Of a stretch of DNA of 48,218 bases, positions 23,901 through 35,278 are shown piece after piece (the first letter of the stretch is position 1; each line of letters starts with the position of its first letter). The notes beneath the pieces are model-generated. The model saw only the letters and a list, made by a program, of their open reading frames with translations. It made no database searches and was not told the origin of the DNA. A program made the translations under genes and the position numbers. Location of the stretch: positions 1 to 48,218 of the forward strand of contig JACGCK010000295.1 in assembly GCA_014925825.1 (NCBI GenBank). The letters run 5' to 3'. This stretch comes from Pholiota molesta (lineage: Eukaryota; Basidiomycota; Agaricomycetes; Agaricales; Strophariaceae).

Positions 23901-26900
23901 TGCCTATTGAGTACATGGAGGCGGAATACGTGTGCTGACACGCCCGTCAGACATCTAATCGCTTTGGCCTGGCGGGGACCCTGACGGCGCTGACAGCGCT
24001 CGTCCCACCCCACCCGCGCTTGTGCGCGCACCGACTCCCGAGGCGTGCGGCCGTACATAACCGCTGGGAAGCTCGCGCGGGCGGGCGAGAGGCTGATTGA
24101 AGTCTATATCATCGCGTAGATAACACCGTCCGGCGAGTGCCCGTTGCGCGTGTCCGTGTGTGGATTTAGCCTTCGTTCACGCGTACGCACTCACGTACAA
24201 GTAACTTTTAAGACAACGAGTTCCCAGTGAAATTTTTCTGGTGTCGGAGGATGTGTCTGCGACCGTGCGTGAGGATTACGCTATGCCCAGCGCACTCTGC
24301 CTCCTTCCGTGTACCGTGGTAGCGGATTGCCATTGACTGCACCGCGTGAGGGCGCGGTTCTTGCGACGGCGTCGCAATTTTATCTTACAGTCGTATCGAA
24401 CCTATCGGACATATCATAAACATCAGCAAAATCAAAATACTATCAAAACCAGGTAGATATGATGGTAGGCAAGTAGTCAAAGCTCTTGGGAAGGCGGCGC
24501 AGACGGGCATGTAAGTACACGCGCTATCGCACGTCGGCGCCTTGCTGCGCTCGGAGAGCAGACGCCGTCTTATAAGTATATATAGCGCAGCTATCTGCAC
24601 TATGTATTTGTACATAGCGAAAAGTGCACATACGCATCTGGATATTATTGTACACAGACTCGTTGAGAAACGGCGGTCGTTGGTCATCTCTTCGGATGGC
24701 GGGCAATGGGGATGCCTCAGGTCTCGGGCCCGAGCACGCCACTCCGCCTGTCGGCGTTGTGCGTTTGCACTTTGTGCCATCGGCGGCGCCTTCTTCGTTG
24801 AATTTAGTCTTGAAGTGGGAACTTGTTCTATAAGTACTCTCCAGGCGATAGGGTGGGTGCTCTGCAGTGACCCAAAAAGGCTGGAAATATATTTGGTAGA
24901 TCAGTTTAATTATTGCAGGTACCGGGCTCTAAGAATTCCATTGTTACGGGCGAGAGAGCAAAGAAGAAACTTTAATTCGTCCTACTGCCGGTACCTCTGA
25001 GGTTCTGAACGCTAACAGGCTGCAGATCCTCCTTTCGTTGTTAACATCCGCATTGTATTGTTGTACCTAAATACTAAAACTGCGCACAGCGATGAAGCGC
25101 GAGAAAATTCAAAACAAACGATAGTTCCTTTGGTTCTTTATCTGGGGATGCGGCGACCGTGCGCAATATCCCGCTGTGCTACTCAGCGTCAATTCGGGCA
25201 CATATGCATATTTCTAATTCCAGGACTAGACGGTTTCTAGGGGATTATTGATATTCTTCGCTGTCAATATCTCAAGTGAACGAAGAGAATAGAAGTAGGA
25301 TAAACTAACCGATGTAAACTCTAGGTCTCTTTCCTTTCTTTGCCATTCCGATTAGTTCGAGGACTGTGTACGCGGCCATTGGCCTACGCACGTACTCCGT
25401 TTAGCGCCTATCTATAGCTGTGCTATTTTTGCATCCACTTTGCCCACTTCCTGACGACGATGAGTAAGCCATCCTTGAGCGCCGGTTGTGATATTTTATC
25501 CATTCGCCAGCTATGACTCGAAATTACTGCGCCGGAAGATGGCGCAAGGGTATCGCAGGGGGGTCTAAACTTTCTCGTTCGCATTAGAGTATGGAATATG
25601 CCTCTAATGAGACGTCATTCATTTCGTGAACTCCCCCTTCCCCGCGCCTTCCGAGTCGGAACTTACTTCTCCGTCCGAGTCATTCGAGGGGCTCGGAGAG
25701 CTTCTCGCCAAGGTCGTTAGTGGATGTTTACACCAATTGGGTTATGGATGACGCTGCGTTTGTGTATCATGATCCAATCGCATACTTTCAGTATCGGGCT
25801 AGCCGGAGCAATTCCCCCCAGGGATGTTTGGAGGTCCACATCATAGGACCTCCTGTATCACGTTCGCATCATTGTCTTGTCAGGCTGAGGATATGGGTAT
25901 GAACTTTGAAGCAGAGTGGCAGCTGAGTGGCATGGGCGCCTATAATTAGAGCATTCTTCTGTTTTTGGCACTCCGTCACAAATCACTGGCAAACGAACAT
26001 TCTTTATGCCGACCTCTCGTCTTTCGTTGTCAGTCAATGGAATGGCAAGTTGCATGACTTTGACAAGAACAATGCTCGAAATACGTACCTTACGGTAGGC
26101 TTCACAATTATTCCACGACGTCTGTATCTGCTAAGTACCCATGCCACTAGCGACGTCGACACCATTATGATCCGAATGACATAAGCCTACCCCGCAATGG
26201 TTAAGGTTTCTTTACCCCCGCATTTCAGGGCACCCACCCCCACTGTGCGCACGCTCTGAGTAATGCGGCGTCGGCGTGCGTAAATACCCACTTGCACAGG
26301 TATAAGAAGTCTGCTTCTCGCTACCTCCGCTGCAGCTCACGCGCATGTGAACAGGCTTCCCCCCACGCCTGCAGTTCGAAATAGCAGGAGATCGCGTGTC
26401 TACACGTCAGTGAGCGGCGCGTGCGTGCACGCCCATCTTGATGCGGGGTTTTGATTTTATCGCAACGTGCGCGTGAGGTAGATATCACCGCCCTGTCGTC
26501 TACGTCACGTTAAGTTCATGACTTTCCCCGCCTCACCTTCTCCGCCCCCCCTTAGTGTGTGTTGAAGAGTCAATAATATAATCGATATACACTCCCAATA
26601 TGATACCAACGGAGCTCCTTGTTCCCTCGTTCCCCCTCCGCACGATGGTCTAAGTATACCGGCATCTGATCTAGACGATATTATTACTGCAGAGGATTGA
26701 GGCAATAAAATTAGTACGAGCACAGGCTGCACTCGGCACATAAACAATCTGAGAAGTCCATGTGGTCTCCAGCGTTGTTGCTTAGTTGCGCGCGAGATGG
26801 GTGCCACGATTGCCACGCTACATGACTTACCAGCAGCTGAGATGGAGTCGTTCGGCGGGACATAGATCTGGCCGGCATTTGAGTTTAATCACAATGATCT

Positions 26901-28650
26901 GGGCCGCATGGGACGGCGAAATATGATAAGCAGTTCATAACGCAAAGTCGATGAATTTGGATACCAGGTGCGTCTATGAAGGCATATGAACTCAGCCTCG
27001 TTAATTAAATTTCAACCTTAGTCCAATATTAGAGCTACGTTAAGCATTCGGAGCTTTTTCAAGTTTCACGGGCTTGGGAGATTTCAATTGATATGTAGTG
27101 TTCCGCTCTACCCCGCCCCCACATTCACTACATCTACATCATAATCAGGTTTCCGAGTCGGAAGTGAGATAATGTGCAACAGAGTCCTCCTTGATTTCTA
27201 TAAAGCTGCTGATAGATCAGCCGTAACACTTGGCTACAAATATATCATATCCACAAACCCAGTCGCACTACGCTTTCTTGAGACTAGCTCAAGGATATTC
27301 CATGACTGTCATAAGTTAACTTGAACTGGGCATAACATATTAACACCTTCTTTAACACGCTCATAAACTCTGATTGAAATAATTCATATATGCCACATTT
27401 CAACATTTGCTTGTACCTGTGGACAGGCGAAATGAATTTTTGATTAAACATACTATCGTTGTTAGGAATACAACATTTAATTGTGTCTGCCGCATGAGAA
27501 TATACAAGGCAGGAACATATTTGTGAGCGCTGCCTCTTCAACTAGTAGTTCCTCACCTGCCGGAGTAGATGTCGCTGTGAGTAACTCCGTGCCATTTTTG
27601 GGACATTGTTCGGGAATGATATTATATGGACCTGCAGTCTGAGCGCTGATGATATCAGAGATAAGTGAAGGATCCAATCAAACAAGCTCAATGCATCGTG
27701 TTTCGGATCGACACCGCGTTGACCATAAGTTGGCCGACAGCGCACACTGGCGAGAAAGTATATCCTCATCCCTGATGTTATTAACTTTAATATTCTGAAC
27801 TCTTACATGCCAACGATTTCGTATCATAAATGTCTAGGCACCGTGAGATTCTAGCGTTCGACCAGGGTTGACTTATTTATGTTCGAGCCGTTCTCAGAGC
27901 GCGAGACGTCCAGTCCAGTGCCTTAAAGTGAGAGCGTCGCTGTAGCGCTGTCGTTTATCCTCTGCTTAAATCTGTCAGCCTAATTTCGGGCCACGGCGTG
28001 CACAGTAGTCAGAACAGCGCTGAAATAAGTATTTGTTACCGATCCTCCCACACGGTGTGTGCAGACAACCATCGGAAGTCATCTCTCAAGATCAAATTTC
28101 AAAGGCATATTCACGTCTACAACGAAACTATATTACGATCGATAATTTATTCCTGAACTTTTATCATGATTTCAGAAGGTACGTATGTATGTGGGTTCTA
28201 CATGCACATGTTCAGGACACGCGATTGAAACCTGCAGAGAGTGAAGCTAGCTTATAGGCTACAAATCGAAGGTACCCGAGGCGAACCGTGGCAAATGTCC
28301 ACACGAATATTTTCCGACTGTTCTATTCAATTCTCCTAGGGGCGATCGTCAGTGATATTTTTTTTTCCAACGGCAACGGAAGCGGAGATTTCATGCCACA
28401 GGAATTCAGTGTCTCGGACATTTAAGAACGACCCTGATACCCGATTTCTTCTAGCGCTAAGGTGTCTGGTAGACATAATATTAATATGTTATGTAGATAT
28501 CCAATGTAGGTAAGGCAGCTGCCAGCCTATAAAATCGGAAGTCTACCCCACACAATTATGGAATCCTGGAAGTCTAAGTATGTATTAGCCTATATTGAAG
28601 AGGAATGCACATATACCTCTTCCAGTCATTTTTGGTTTGTTTCCAAAATG
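20970..28650. other. Long intergenic region upstream of the Ecl1-type gene; no supported gene
   Basis: About 7.7 kb. The first kilobase (20970-22000) is GC-rich and presumably holds the promoter and leader of the minus-strand gene. A near-palindrome GAAATTTC-TTG-GAAATTTC lies at 22041-22059. Further on the composition alternates between GC-rich (23.5-24.4 kb) and AT-rich. Open frames reach 80-150 codons (for example 21427-21834 and 24542-25000) but overlap on both strands and contain no domain I recognise. No transposase, reverse transcriptase or tRNA was seen. Confidence 0.4.
22041..22060. promoter_or_regulatory. Near-palindromic GAAATTTC pair, possible heat-shock-like element
   Basis: Two GAAATTTC boxes separated by TTG. 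Alternating GAA and TTC blocks resemble a gapped heat-shock element, but the spacing between the second and third blocks is six rather than five bases. It lies about 1.1 kb upstream of the Ecl1-type gene start. Function is a guess. Confidence 0.2.
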
Positions 28651-28670
28651 CCTCACATAAGGGCATCAGG

Positions 28671-28816
28671 AAATGTGCGGGAAACTGCGCGTGGTGACCG
28701 TGCGTGACCGTGCCACGCACAGGCGTTTGTGCGTGGTGTGCGCGTGCGAGTGCGTGAGATGTGCGGGATTGCGCGTGGTGTGTGCGGGCAGGTCCGCGAA
28801 CGTCCCGGTGCGCCTA
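28671..28816 (+). repeat. Left GTGCG-rich subterminal array
   Basis: Many GTGCG/GCGTG units in plus orientation (gtgcgtgaccgtgccacgc, gtgcgtggtgtgcgcgtgcg) within about 145 bp, bordered by AT-rich DNA. Confidence 0.75.
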
Positions 28817-29414
28817 GGAACAATATATAGAGGATTTGCTTGCGGTGTAGACATCATATCGAGTTGTCGGACTAAGTTAAGACTTAGTGTATCGTGGCCA
28901 TGGGTATTTGACATCCAGGTCGGCGATCCTTGCTTCTTCGTCAATAGACTGATAATTGTGTTCCTAGACTTACATTTACAATTTTCCGAAGTAGTTAGTA
29001 TATGTAAGAATTGATTAAGATGAGTGCCATAAGTCTGTATTACTTGGCGCAGTTTTCGTGCACCGAACAAGTCCATCCGTGTCAAATCCGTGTGAGAATT
29101 TGCCATGTCGGTCCCAAATTCATAACGGACTTCAGCATAAATTTTCATATATAACAGATATATCTATAATACACGAGCTGGTTAAGGCATGTTTTGTGAC
29201 TTGACATATAGCGAAGTACATCTACGAGGTAAAATCTCATTGTGAGTGTAGTGAACCTGTACGTAGACTATGAATATCAAATAGTACATGGACCTTGTGC
29301 GCGGTTTTGGGCAATCTGGAACCTAAAATTCACTTCCAGCTCCCTCTACTTCATATGAAAGGTTTCATAGAAATATAGGTGATAAACTCACGGACATATG
29401 GCATAATAATTCTT

Positions 29415-29630
29415 GGTATGCGAGAGTGTGCGCGATGTGTGCGAGTCGTGTGCGAGGATGTGCGTGGCGTGTGCGAGGATGTGCGCGGTATGTGCGCGGC
29501 GTGCGGGTGTGTGCGGGGTGAGTGCGTGGTTGCGCGGGAGTGCGCGGGTAGTGTGCGTGGTCGCGCGGGCGCCAAGCCAACCCGCACAAAAGACTGCGCG
29601 TGGCATGTGCGTGGCTGGTCACAACAGAGA
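29415..29630 (+). repeat. Internal GTGCG-rich array
   Basis: About 215 bp of degenerate tandem GTGTGCGAGGAT / GTGCGCGG / GTGCGTGG units, almost all on the plus strand. The Cys/Val/Arg-rich and His/Thr/Arg-rich open frames here are by-products of the repeat. Confidence 0.75.
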
Positions 29631-30210
29631 TGTCACTCGGTTATAAACAGTTTTTCTATACTCTATATATCTTTCAATATGTAGTTATCTGTTTTATAGG
29701 GCCAAGAAAGATGTCCCGCACATTTCGTGCACTCATCTTTCAATCGTATCAAGGCTTCCAGTGTGTTCGGCAATTCTGGCAGCCGGTAAGTCTGTGTAAG
29801 TTATTTTTCGGGCTTGCAACGCAAGAATCGCTCGGGCCTCAAAGAATTCTTACATGTGTGAGTTCTGTATACTACTTGAGATATATTCATGGTGTATTCG
29901 AAGGAAGCTGGTGGTCGTGGAAAGCATACATGTAGCAGGTACACCATCGTGCCGTTCTTTGCCGGTGCGTGTTATGATGTGTGACAGATATGTCACCAGT
30001 CAGTCATCTTCCTCCTTTGCACATTCCTCGATAATAACAGTTGGGCCACAAGACTTTTGGACTCAGATAAATTTAATATAGTAGTAAAAACGTTAGAGTA
30101 CTGTAATAGAAGGAGCTGAGTGGTAGTAGAAAGGTGTATGGGTAGAGTTAGCCAGAATTATATTTTTGGTGTATGTGACCAATATGTCACTCTCACATCA
30201 ATAACCGACC

Positions 30211-30290
30211 CCGCACAAACGCCTGATCTCAATCCCGCACAACCACGCACACCACGCACAGGCACGCACGGGCACGCACATTTACCCTGT
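30211..30290 (-). repeat. Right GTGCG-rich subterminal array (inverted)
   Basis: CGCAC units (ccacgcacaccacgcacagg, cacgcacgggcacgcac), inverse of the left array, including the exact inverse of CAGGCGTTTGTGCG. Confidence 0.75.
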
Positions 30291-30303
30291 CCCCTCACAT
30301 AAG

Positions 30304-33300
30304 TATGTTCGTGGGAAGCTTTTCCCACATTACATACCACGATCGTCGATCTCTTTGATGCGAACCAGATGGATGATTCTGTACAAAAAAATAGGTACTA
30401 CATAGTTAGTCAGTAAACCTCAAATGCTCTATAAGAGCCTTTGATGGATTCTAGAAATTATAAAGAAACACCCAAAACCTACAAACGAACGAGGTTAGCG
30501 CCCACTAAATGATTTTCTGCCCCCCGTCTGCAATGCACAATCAGAGTTGCGTCAAATTGGCGTCGAGACCCAGTATGGTAAAACAACTCAAAGAAAGATC
30601 ATATCTCTCCACGTGCAAAGCGCGAAACTTCGAACTTCGGATGTGATATTGCCCAGCAGGGCTTCGAGTGTGAAGCGTACGGTAGAATAATAGGCTCACC
30701 GTAACAATTTGAGCCGGAAGAAAGGGTGAGAACGAATCCATGGGATAGCACTACGATCTGCTGCAATCCAGTCACAAGGGTACAGATGGAACCGCTGACT
30801 TGGGACTATTCCCTATGCTCGGACCTAATCGATTCACCTAGCTACCGGTTTCCAGTGGTTTGGGAAGACTTTCTCCCCATGCTTCTGCTAGTCATAATTA
30901 GCACCGAGCACCGTTAGTACTATTATGCCTACATTTGGTGTACCAGCATGCTGCAGAAATTCTGGTACTCACTGGATGGCACCCTTTCTATAGGCTATTG
31001 CTCGACACCACTCATCTTCCCGTTTATACGGAGTGGTTGTCAAAGAACTTCCCCTTAAATTGACATCATAAATTAACCTCACTCATCTTAACACAGCAGG
31101 ATTGATATTGACTGTGAACCAGCATACGGAAAAGTGTAACTTCTAGTATTCACTGTCAAGCATTGGAAGTTGAATGGCCCATGGGATATAAGGAATTTGC
31201 CGCTCTGAATAGTGCCTAATTGTGACATATATATGATACCCCGCACCAAAATTAACCCCACATACTGCGCCTATCACTGTGACCGTGCTAATAATAGAAA
31301 ATTCGCAGAGCAGCACCTGTCCAATGACGAAGTGTCTAGTACATACGGCGGTATGGCTCGTCAAAATCTCACTAGAAGACGGGTCCATAGTTGAATATTT
31401 TAGGGCTATTGAGCTTGTCTTATCCGTCTCAAGATTCAGAATCTTACTTGAAATTCAAATGCTGTATCTTCTTTGTCATTCGACGTCCGTCCTTATTGAC
31501 GCCCAACATATAACTGACTTACACCATGATATGTAACACCGTAAGCATTTGGCTTGAACTGAAGATTGACAGATGGAAGCAGAAGAATCACCAAATGCCG
31601 CAGGTAACGTAGGAATTGTGCTAGCGACCCTGCTTTGACTGAAAACCATTATGGCTGAGGCTGAGGTCTGATAAAATCAAAATTTACGACAGAACCCTAA
31701 ATTCCGAGCCCCATCAGCCATAATTCGCTCGCAAAAACCGGCATATACATAGCCATGGCCTTCCCGTTGGGCGATGAACAACTTGCGAATGGAATGTCCG
31801 ACTCCGAGATCTCATTCACGTGGTACAATCGGGCCGCTTGCTAGACGTCGGGGACTGTTTCCACCCTTCACCTTATATCTTGCGAGCCAAATCGGAACGA
31901 GTAAATGATGTTTGCATTAGAGTGCTGGCTTCGCATCTACCAAGGCGATAAACTCATCTTGATATGTGCCAAGTCTCTGTATCCAACGACGCAACGGGCG
32001 CTTAATATTCTTCCCTTTCAAGAACCGTCATACAACCCAAAATACCAAACACATGCCTACTGGAGTCCATGGCAGCCTAATCAATGCGGGGACATGGAAA
32101 ATATATCGCCCTGCTAATGGACTACGAGTAAGTACATAATCGGTCCGAAAGGACCTGCAAGTCAACTCACGAGGGTCCAAAAATATTTGATCATCTGAAA
32201 ATTCCAAGTGGTGTCCGCGAACATTAAGCCAAAAGGTTTAAAGGTTCAAAAACTGTGTCATGTTTTGAAAGACACTATAGATAGCGTATGAATGATCTCT
32301 TCGAATCTGGCATGTTAAGCTATGTCCATTTGAGCAATGAGATGTCAATGTCTGAGGATAAGAATAATAAGTGTGCCATATTTACTTGCTTGGTTGCCAC
32401 AGATCAGGGACGCCTTTCGGTGTATAATATTCATACGTCAGTAAATAAGGAAGGCCGCAATTCCGTTCGAAGTGTATGGACTCACGGGGGAGATGATATC
32501 TAAGGAATAAGGAAAAGGCAGCTGCAAAATCAGAACACTGTTATTTCGAAAGAAGAAATGATTACGTGCGAAGATATTTCAACTTTTGAGCTCGTCCTTC
32601 CGCCCACCAGTCCATCCAGAACCCGACGTTCCACATTCAGAATGCGTAGTTCAACGTTCAGCACTCAGCAGTCAATAACGGTTTGAACGATACTTCAATG
32701 ATTCCGTTTGAACAGTGAAGGAGAGCAGAATTCGGAAGATACATGGTAGAAACTCGGTCTCGTATTTCTCCAACTCGTGCATTATTTCCACACCATCTGT
32801 CCCATTAAAACCTGTTGTGAGTTGGGCGGGCCGTGAAAACGTGGACGTAGTTAGCTCACCATTACGGGCTATAGCTACGGCGAGCGGTCGAAATAAAAAA
32901 ACGGAGCAGAGTGCCGATAATTGCGATTGAGCCCATTTGTAAGTAACCCCAAGTAGTTTAGGCACCTTTTGTTGAGAGCGCCTGACGGGAGATCTGGGGC
33001 AGCAACAACGAGTATCTCTAGCAATAACCATTTCACCGTTAGACAGGCTTTTAAAACAGGCATTTTCCCCGCCAAGTTATCAGGCCAAAACTTGAGAATT
33101 TAGTTGAAAATGTCCGGCTTTCTAACAAATGTAGCTGCATGTGTATCGAATTCAGGGTTGTATGAGACGGTAATTCTGGCAAAAAGAAACGCACAGCTTT
33201 TGTCGCCGCTTTGATGTCCGTGCAAAAGATCTAGATTCTAGCAGCTCTCATGCTGGCCTGGCACACAGCAAGCAGATAGATGGAGACGTTCATTGGATTT

Positions 33301-34211
33301 CCACTGTGATACCAAATCACGAGACGTTTCAAGGAATCATAGAGCTTCAGTACTTGATAGACCGGAAGCCGGCCTCTTTATGAACAAGCTCGATAATGTG
33401 TTGATAGACAGAAAGGTCGGCCCATCGGCCTAAGTACTTGGACTCACCATCTCCTGAGAATAGATGATAGATACAATTTTCCATGTCCATGGGATTGTCG
33501 TCACAGGAGGTACAAAGATACATATCTACCCCATTTCGTTGAGACGTCCTTGTATATGATGTGGGTAATCCAGATTGAGGCCGAGGGACCACATATCTTC
33601 AAAGAAAGTAGGAAGAAAAGAAAGCTTCTTGGGATTGAAAGATTCTGGAATTGGAAGTAAGCATTGGGATATTTTGACCACAAAAGAGGCTAGCATAGTA
33701 TAGAATTCAAGAACAAGCACAGGCTGAGAATGCCAGCGAGACAAGCCGATACAGCCCGTGTTTCCCAAGTTGCAAACATTGAGTACTTGAGTTCTGGCCT
33801 TTCGACTACAAAGACAGTTCGAAGCAGAGTTCCTGGGACTGGCAATAAGTGACCTCGACAGTTGCTGAACAGCATCGACATGGTTGCAATGGGCAAGGTT
33901 ATTTCAACTAATTTAGGCACGTACGCACAAACTTTAATATTTTGTAACGGGCATCACCGCGTCGCGTCGTGACCCCCGCGTTCTTTGAATCTTTCTTTGA
34001 TCTTGACACTGATAAGCCGGTACACTATCGCCAACACCAGCCAACACCATCTGGCTCCAATTTTTTCTTCTTGGAGACCTTGAGCCTTCAATTAATTGTA
34101 TCTATCGGCTCTACATCACATCTACGAGACTATTAACATTGATATATCAGTATCTTTCGGATTTCCAGGAAAGCGGGAAAGACACTCCAAAGGCACCTAA
34201 GTTCTACAATT
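30304..34211. other. Intergenic, no supported gene; two weak coding-like remnants
   Basis: AT-rich, about 3.9 kb, with stops throughout. Two minus-strand patches look slightly protein-like: 32672-33031, and 33347-33920, where three overlapping frames in succession show plausible residues but do not join by any consistent splice. They may be decayed genes. The last 250 bp (from about 33960), with pyrimidine-rich tracts, should be the promoter and leader of the OGFr-domain gene. Confidence 0.35.
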
Positions 34212-35278
34212 ATGTCTATTCCCCAAGATGTGCAAGAATTCTTGGACGGGTATCCTGACGTTCGTGAGGATCCTTCGGCGACAGCGAACCTTCAGTTCTA
34301 TTCAGATAATCTGCGCTGCAGACCGGATGAGCGTACGATCTCTCAGATACACAAAAAGTATCCATCTATATTTTGAATATCCGAGATTAAATTCTCGCTT
34401 ATGCGCTCGTTCTCTTTGGTAGATGGTTTGGAGATTATGACAAGTTGGAATATAAACATGGATATATCCAGTGGTTGTAAGTCCCTTTTTCCTCCTTGTA
34501 ATTGACATTCTTCCGAGTTTTTGGTGACTTTCGCTGATTGTAGGTTTCCTATACGGGAATACGGGATGAACTACGAATCTCAACCACTTTATAAACATGA
34601 AGTAGAGCGGATGAAGGCTGATCCTGTTATAATCCAACGCGTCATCGAGTCGTACAAGCTTATGCTCGATTTTTACGGGATGCGATTGGCTTCAGAAGCT
34701 ACTGGTCTGGTAGAACGCTCTCTTCGGCCCAAAGACTACCAAACGCGTTACCATAATCTCGTTCGTAAGTCGCCACCGACGGATGTCCTTTCTGACAGAT
34801 CCGACTATTCACCGTCCCTCCCCGTGCTCCAGGATCATCCCACAACAATCTTCGCATTTCCCGCATTTTGAAGTGTCTATCCGAATTGGGGCTGGAGCGC
34901 CTCAACGCTGGGTTTCTGTTACACGTTCTGAACGAACAGAGCGAAGCGAATGAATTGAACTCATGGGGAATACGCAGCAGCATGGATAGATGGTGGTCGA
35001 ATTGCATGCGAAACGAAGAAGAAAGATCCTGGGTAGGAAATCTTATACGAAAAGTCCGCCTGGCCGAGGACGGATTCGTGTTTACACGCAAAGAATACGA
35101 GCGCGCTCTCGAACGGAGAGCCGTGACGGGGCATTTTGGAACTCTGGAAACAGAACCCCCAAAGGTAGACTCTCATGATGAACCCAGCCAAGGAGCAGAA
35201 TCTTTAGACGGGGAAATGACTCAAAAGGAACAGAACAAAGAGCAGGTTTCCCAGCCAGCCGACGAGACTCAGACGTAA
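34212..35278 (+). CDS. Opioid growth factor receptor (OGFr) conserved-domain protein (288 aa, four exons)
   Basis: Exons 34212-34357, 34423-34476, 34544-34764 and 34833-35278; introns GT-AG, phases close, 288 residues. The OGFr N-terminal domain spans about residues 15-205: D-P-S-A-T-A-N-L-Q-F-Y, W-F-G-D-Y-D-K-L-E-Y-K-H-G-Y-I-Q-W-L-F-P-I-R-E-Y-G-M-N (the family signature, split over three exons), then L-R-I-S-R-I-L-K-C-L-S-E-L-G-L. In animals OGFr binds an opioid growth peptide and acts in the nuclear periphery; fungi have the domain but no known ligand, so the role here is unknown. The C-terminal 60 residues are acidic and Gln/Glu-rich, likely disordered. Start choice: first ATG in frame, giving M-S-I-P-Q-D-V-Q. 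Confidence 0.9.

Larger units (their letters stand above)
28651..30303. mobile_element. Candidate non-autonomous DNA transposon with GTGCG-rich ends
   Basis: An exact 11-bp direct repeat, CCTCACATAAG, lies at 28651-28661 and 30293-30303. Just inside, the left end has CAGGAAATGTGCG and the right end, read inversely, CAGGGTAAATGTGCG. Further in, CAGGCGTTTGTGCG at 28720-28733 is exactly inverted at 30212-30225. Both ends are dense in GTGCG (plus strand on the left, inverse on the right), and a third GTGCG-rich block lies at 29415-29630. The interior is AT-rich with no transposase. Subterminal short-motif arrays are typical of hAT and Mutator-like elements, and 9-11 bp target duplications fit the Mutator group best. 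Family assignment is inference. Confidence 0.55.

Noticed and set aside
24542..25000. 152-codon plus-strand frame
   Set aside because: Overlaps other frames on both strands, Arg/Cys-rich without order, no domain.
28666..29684. Cys/Val/Arg- and His/Thr-rich frames over the GTGCG arrays
   Set aside because: They are translations of the repeat itself, present on both strands.
28651..30303. Reading the GTGCG element as a Helitron
   Set aside because: Helitrons lack inverted ends and target duplications; here inverted matches and an 11-bp direct repeat are visible.
32672..33031. 119-codon minus-strand frame with a short protein-like stretch
   Set aside because: Only about 50 residues look ordinary; no family recognised and no neighbouring exon, so not listed as a gene.
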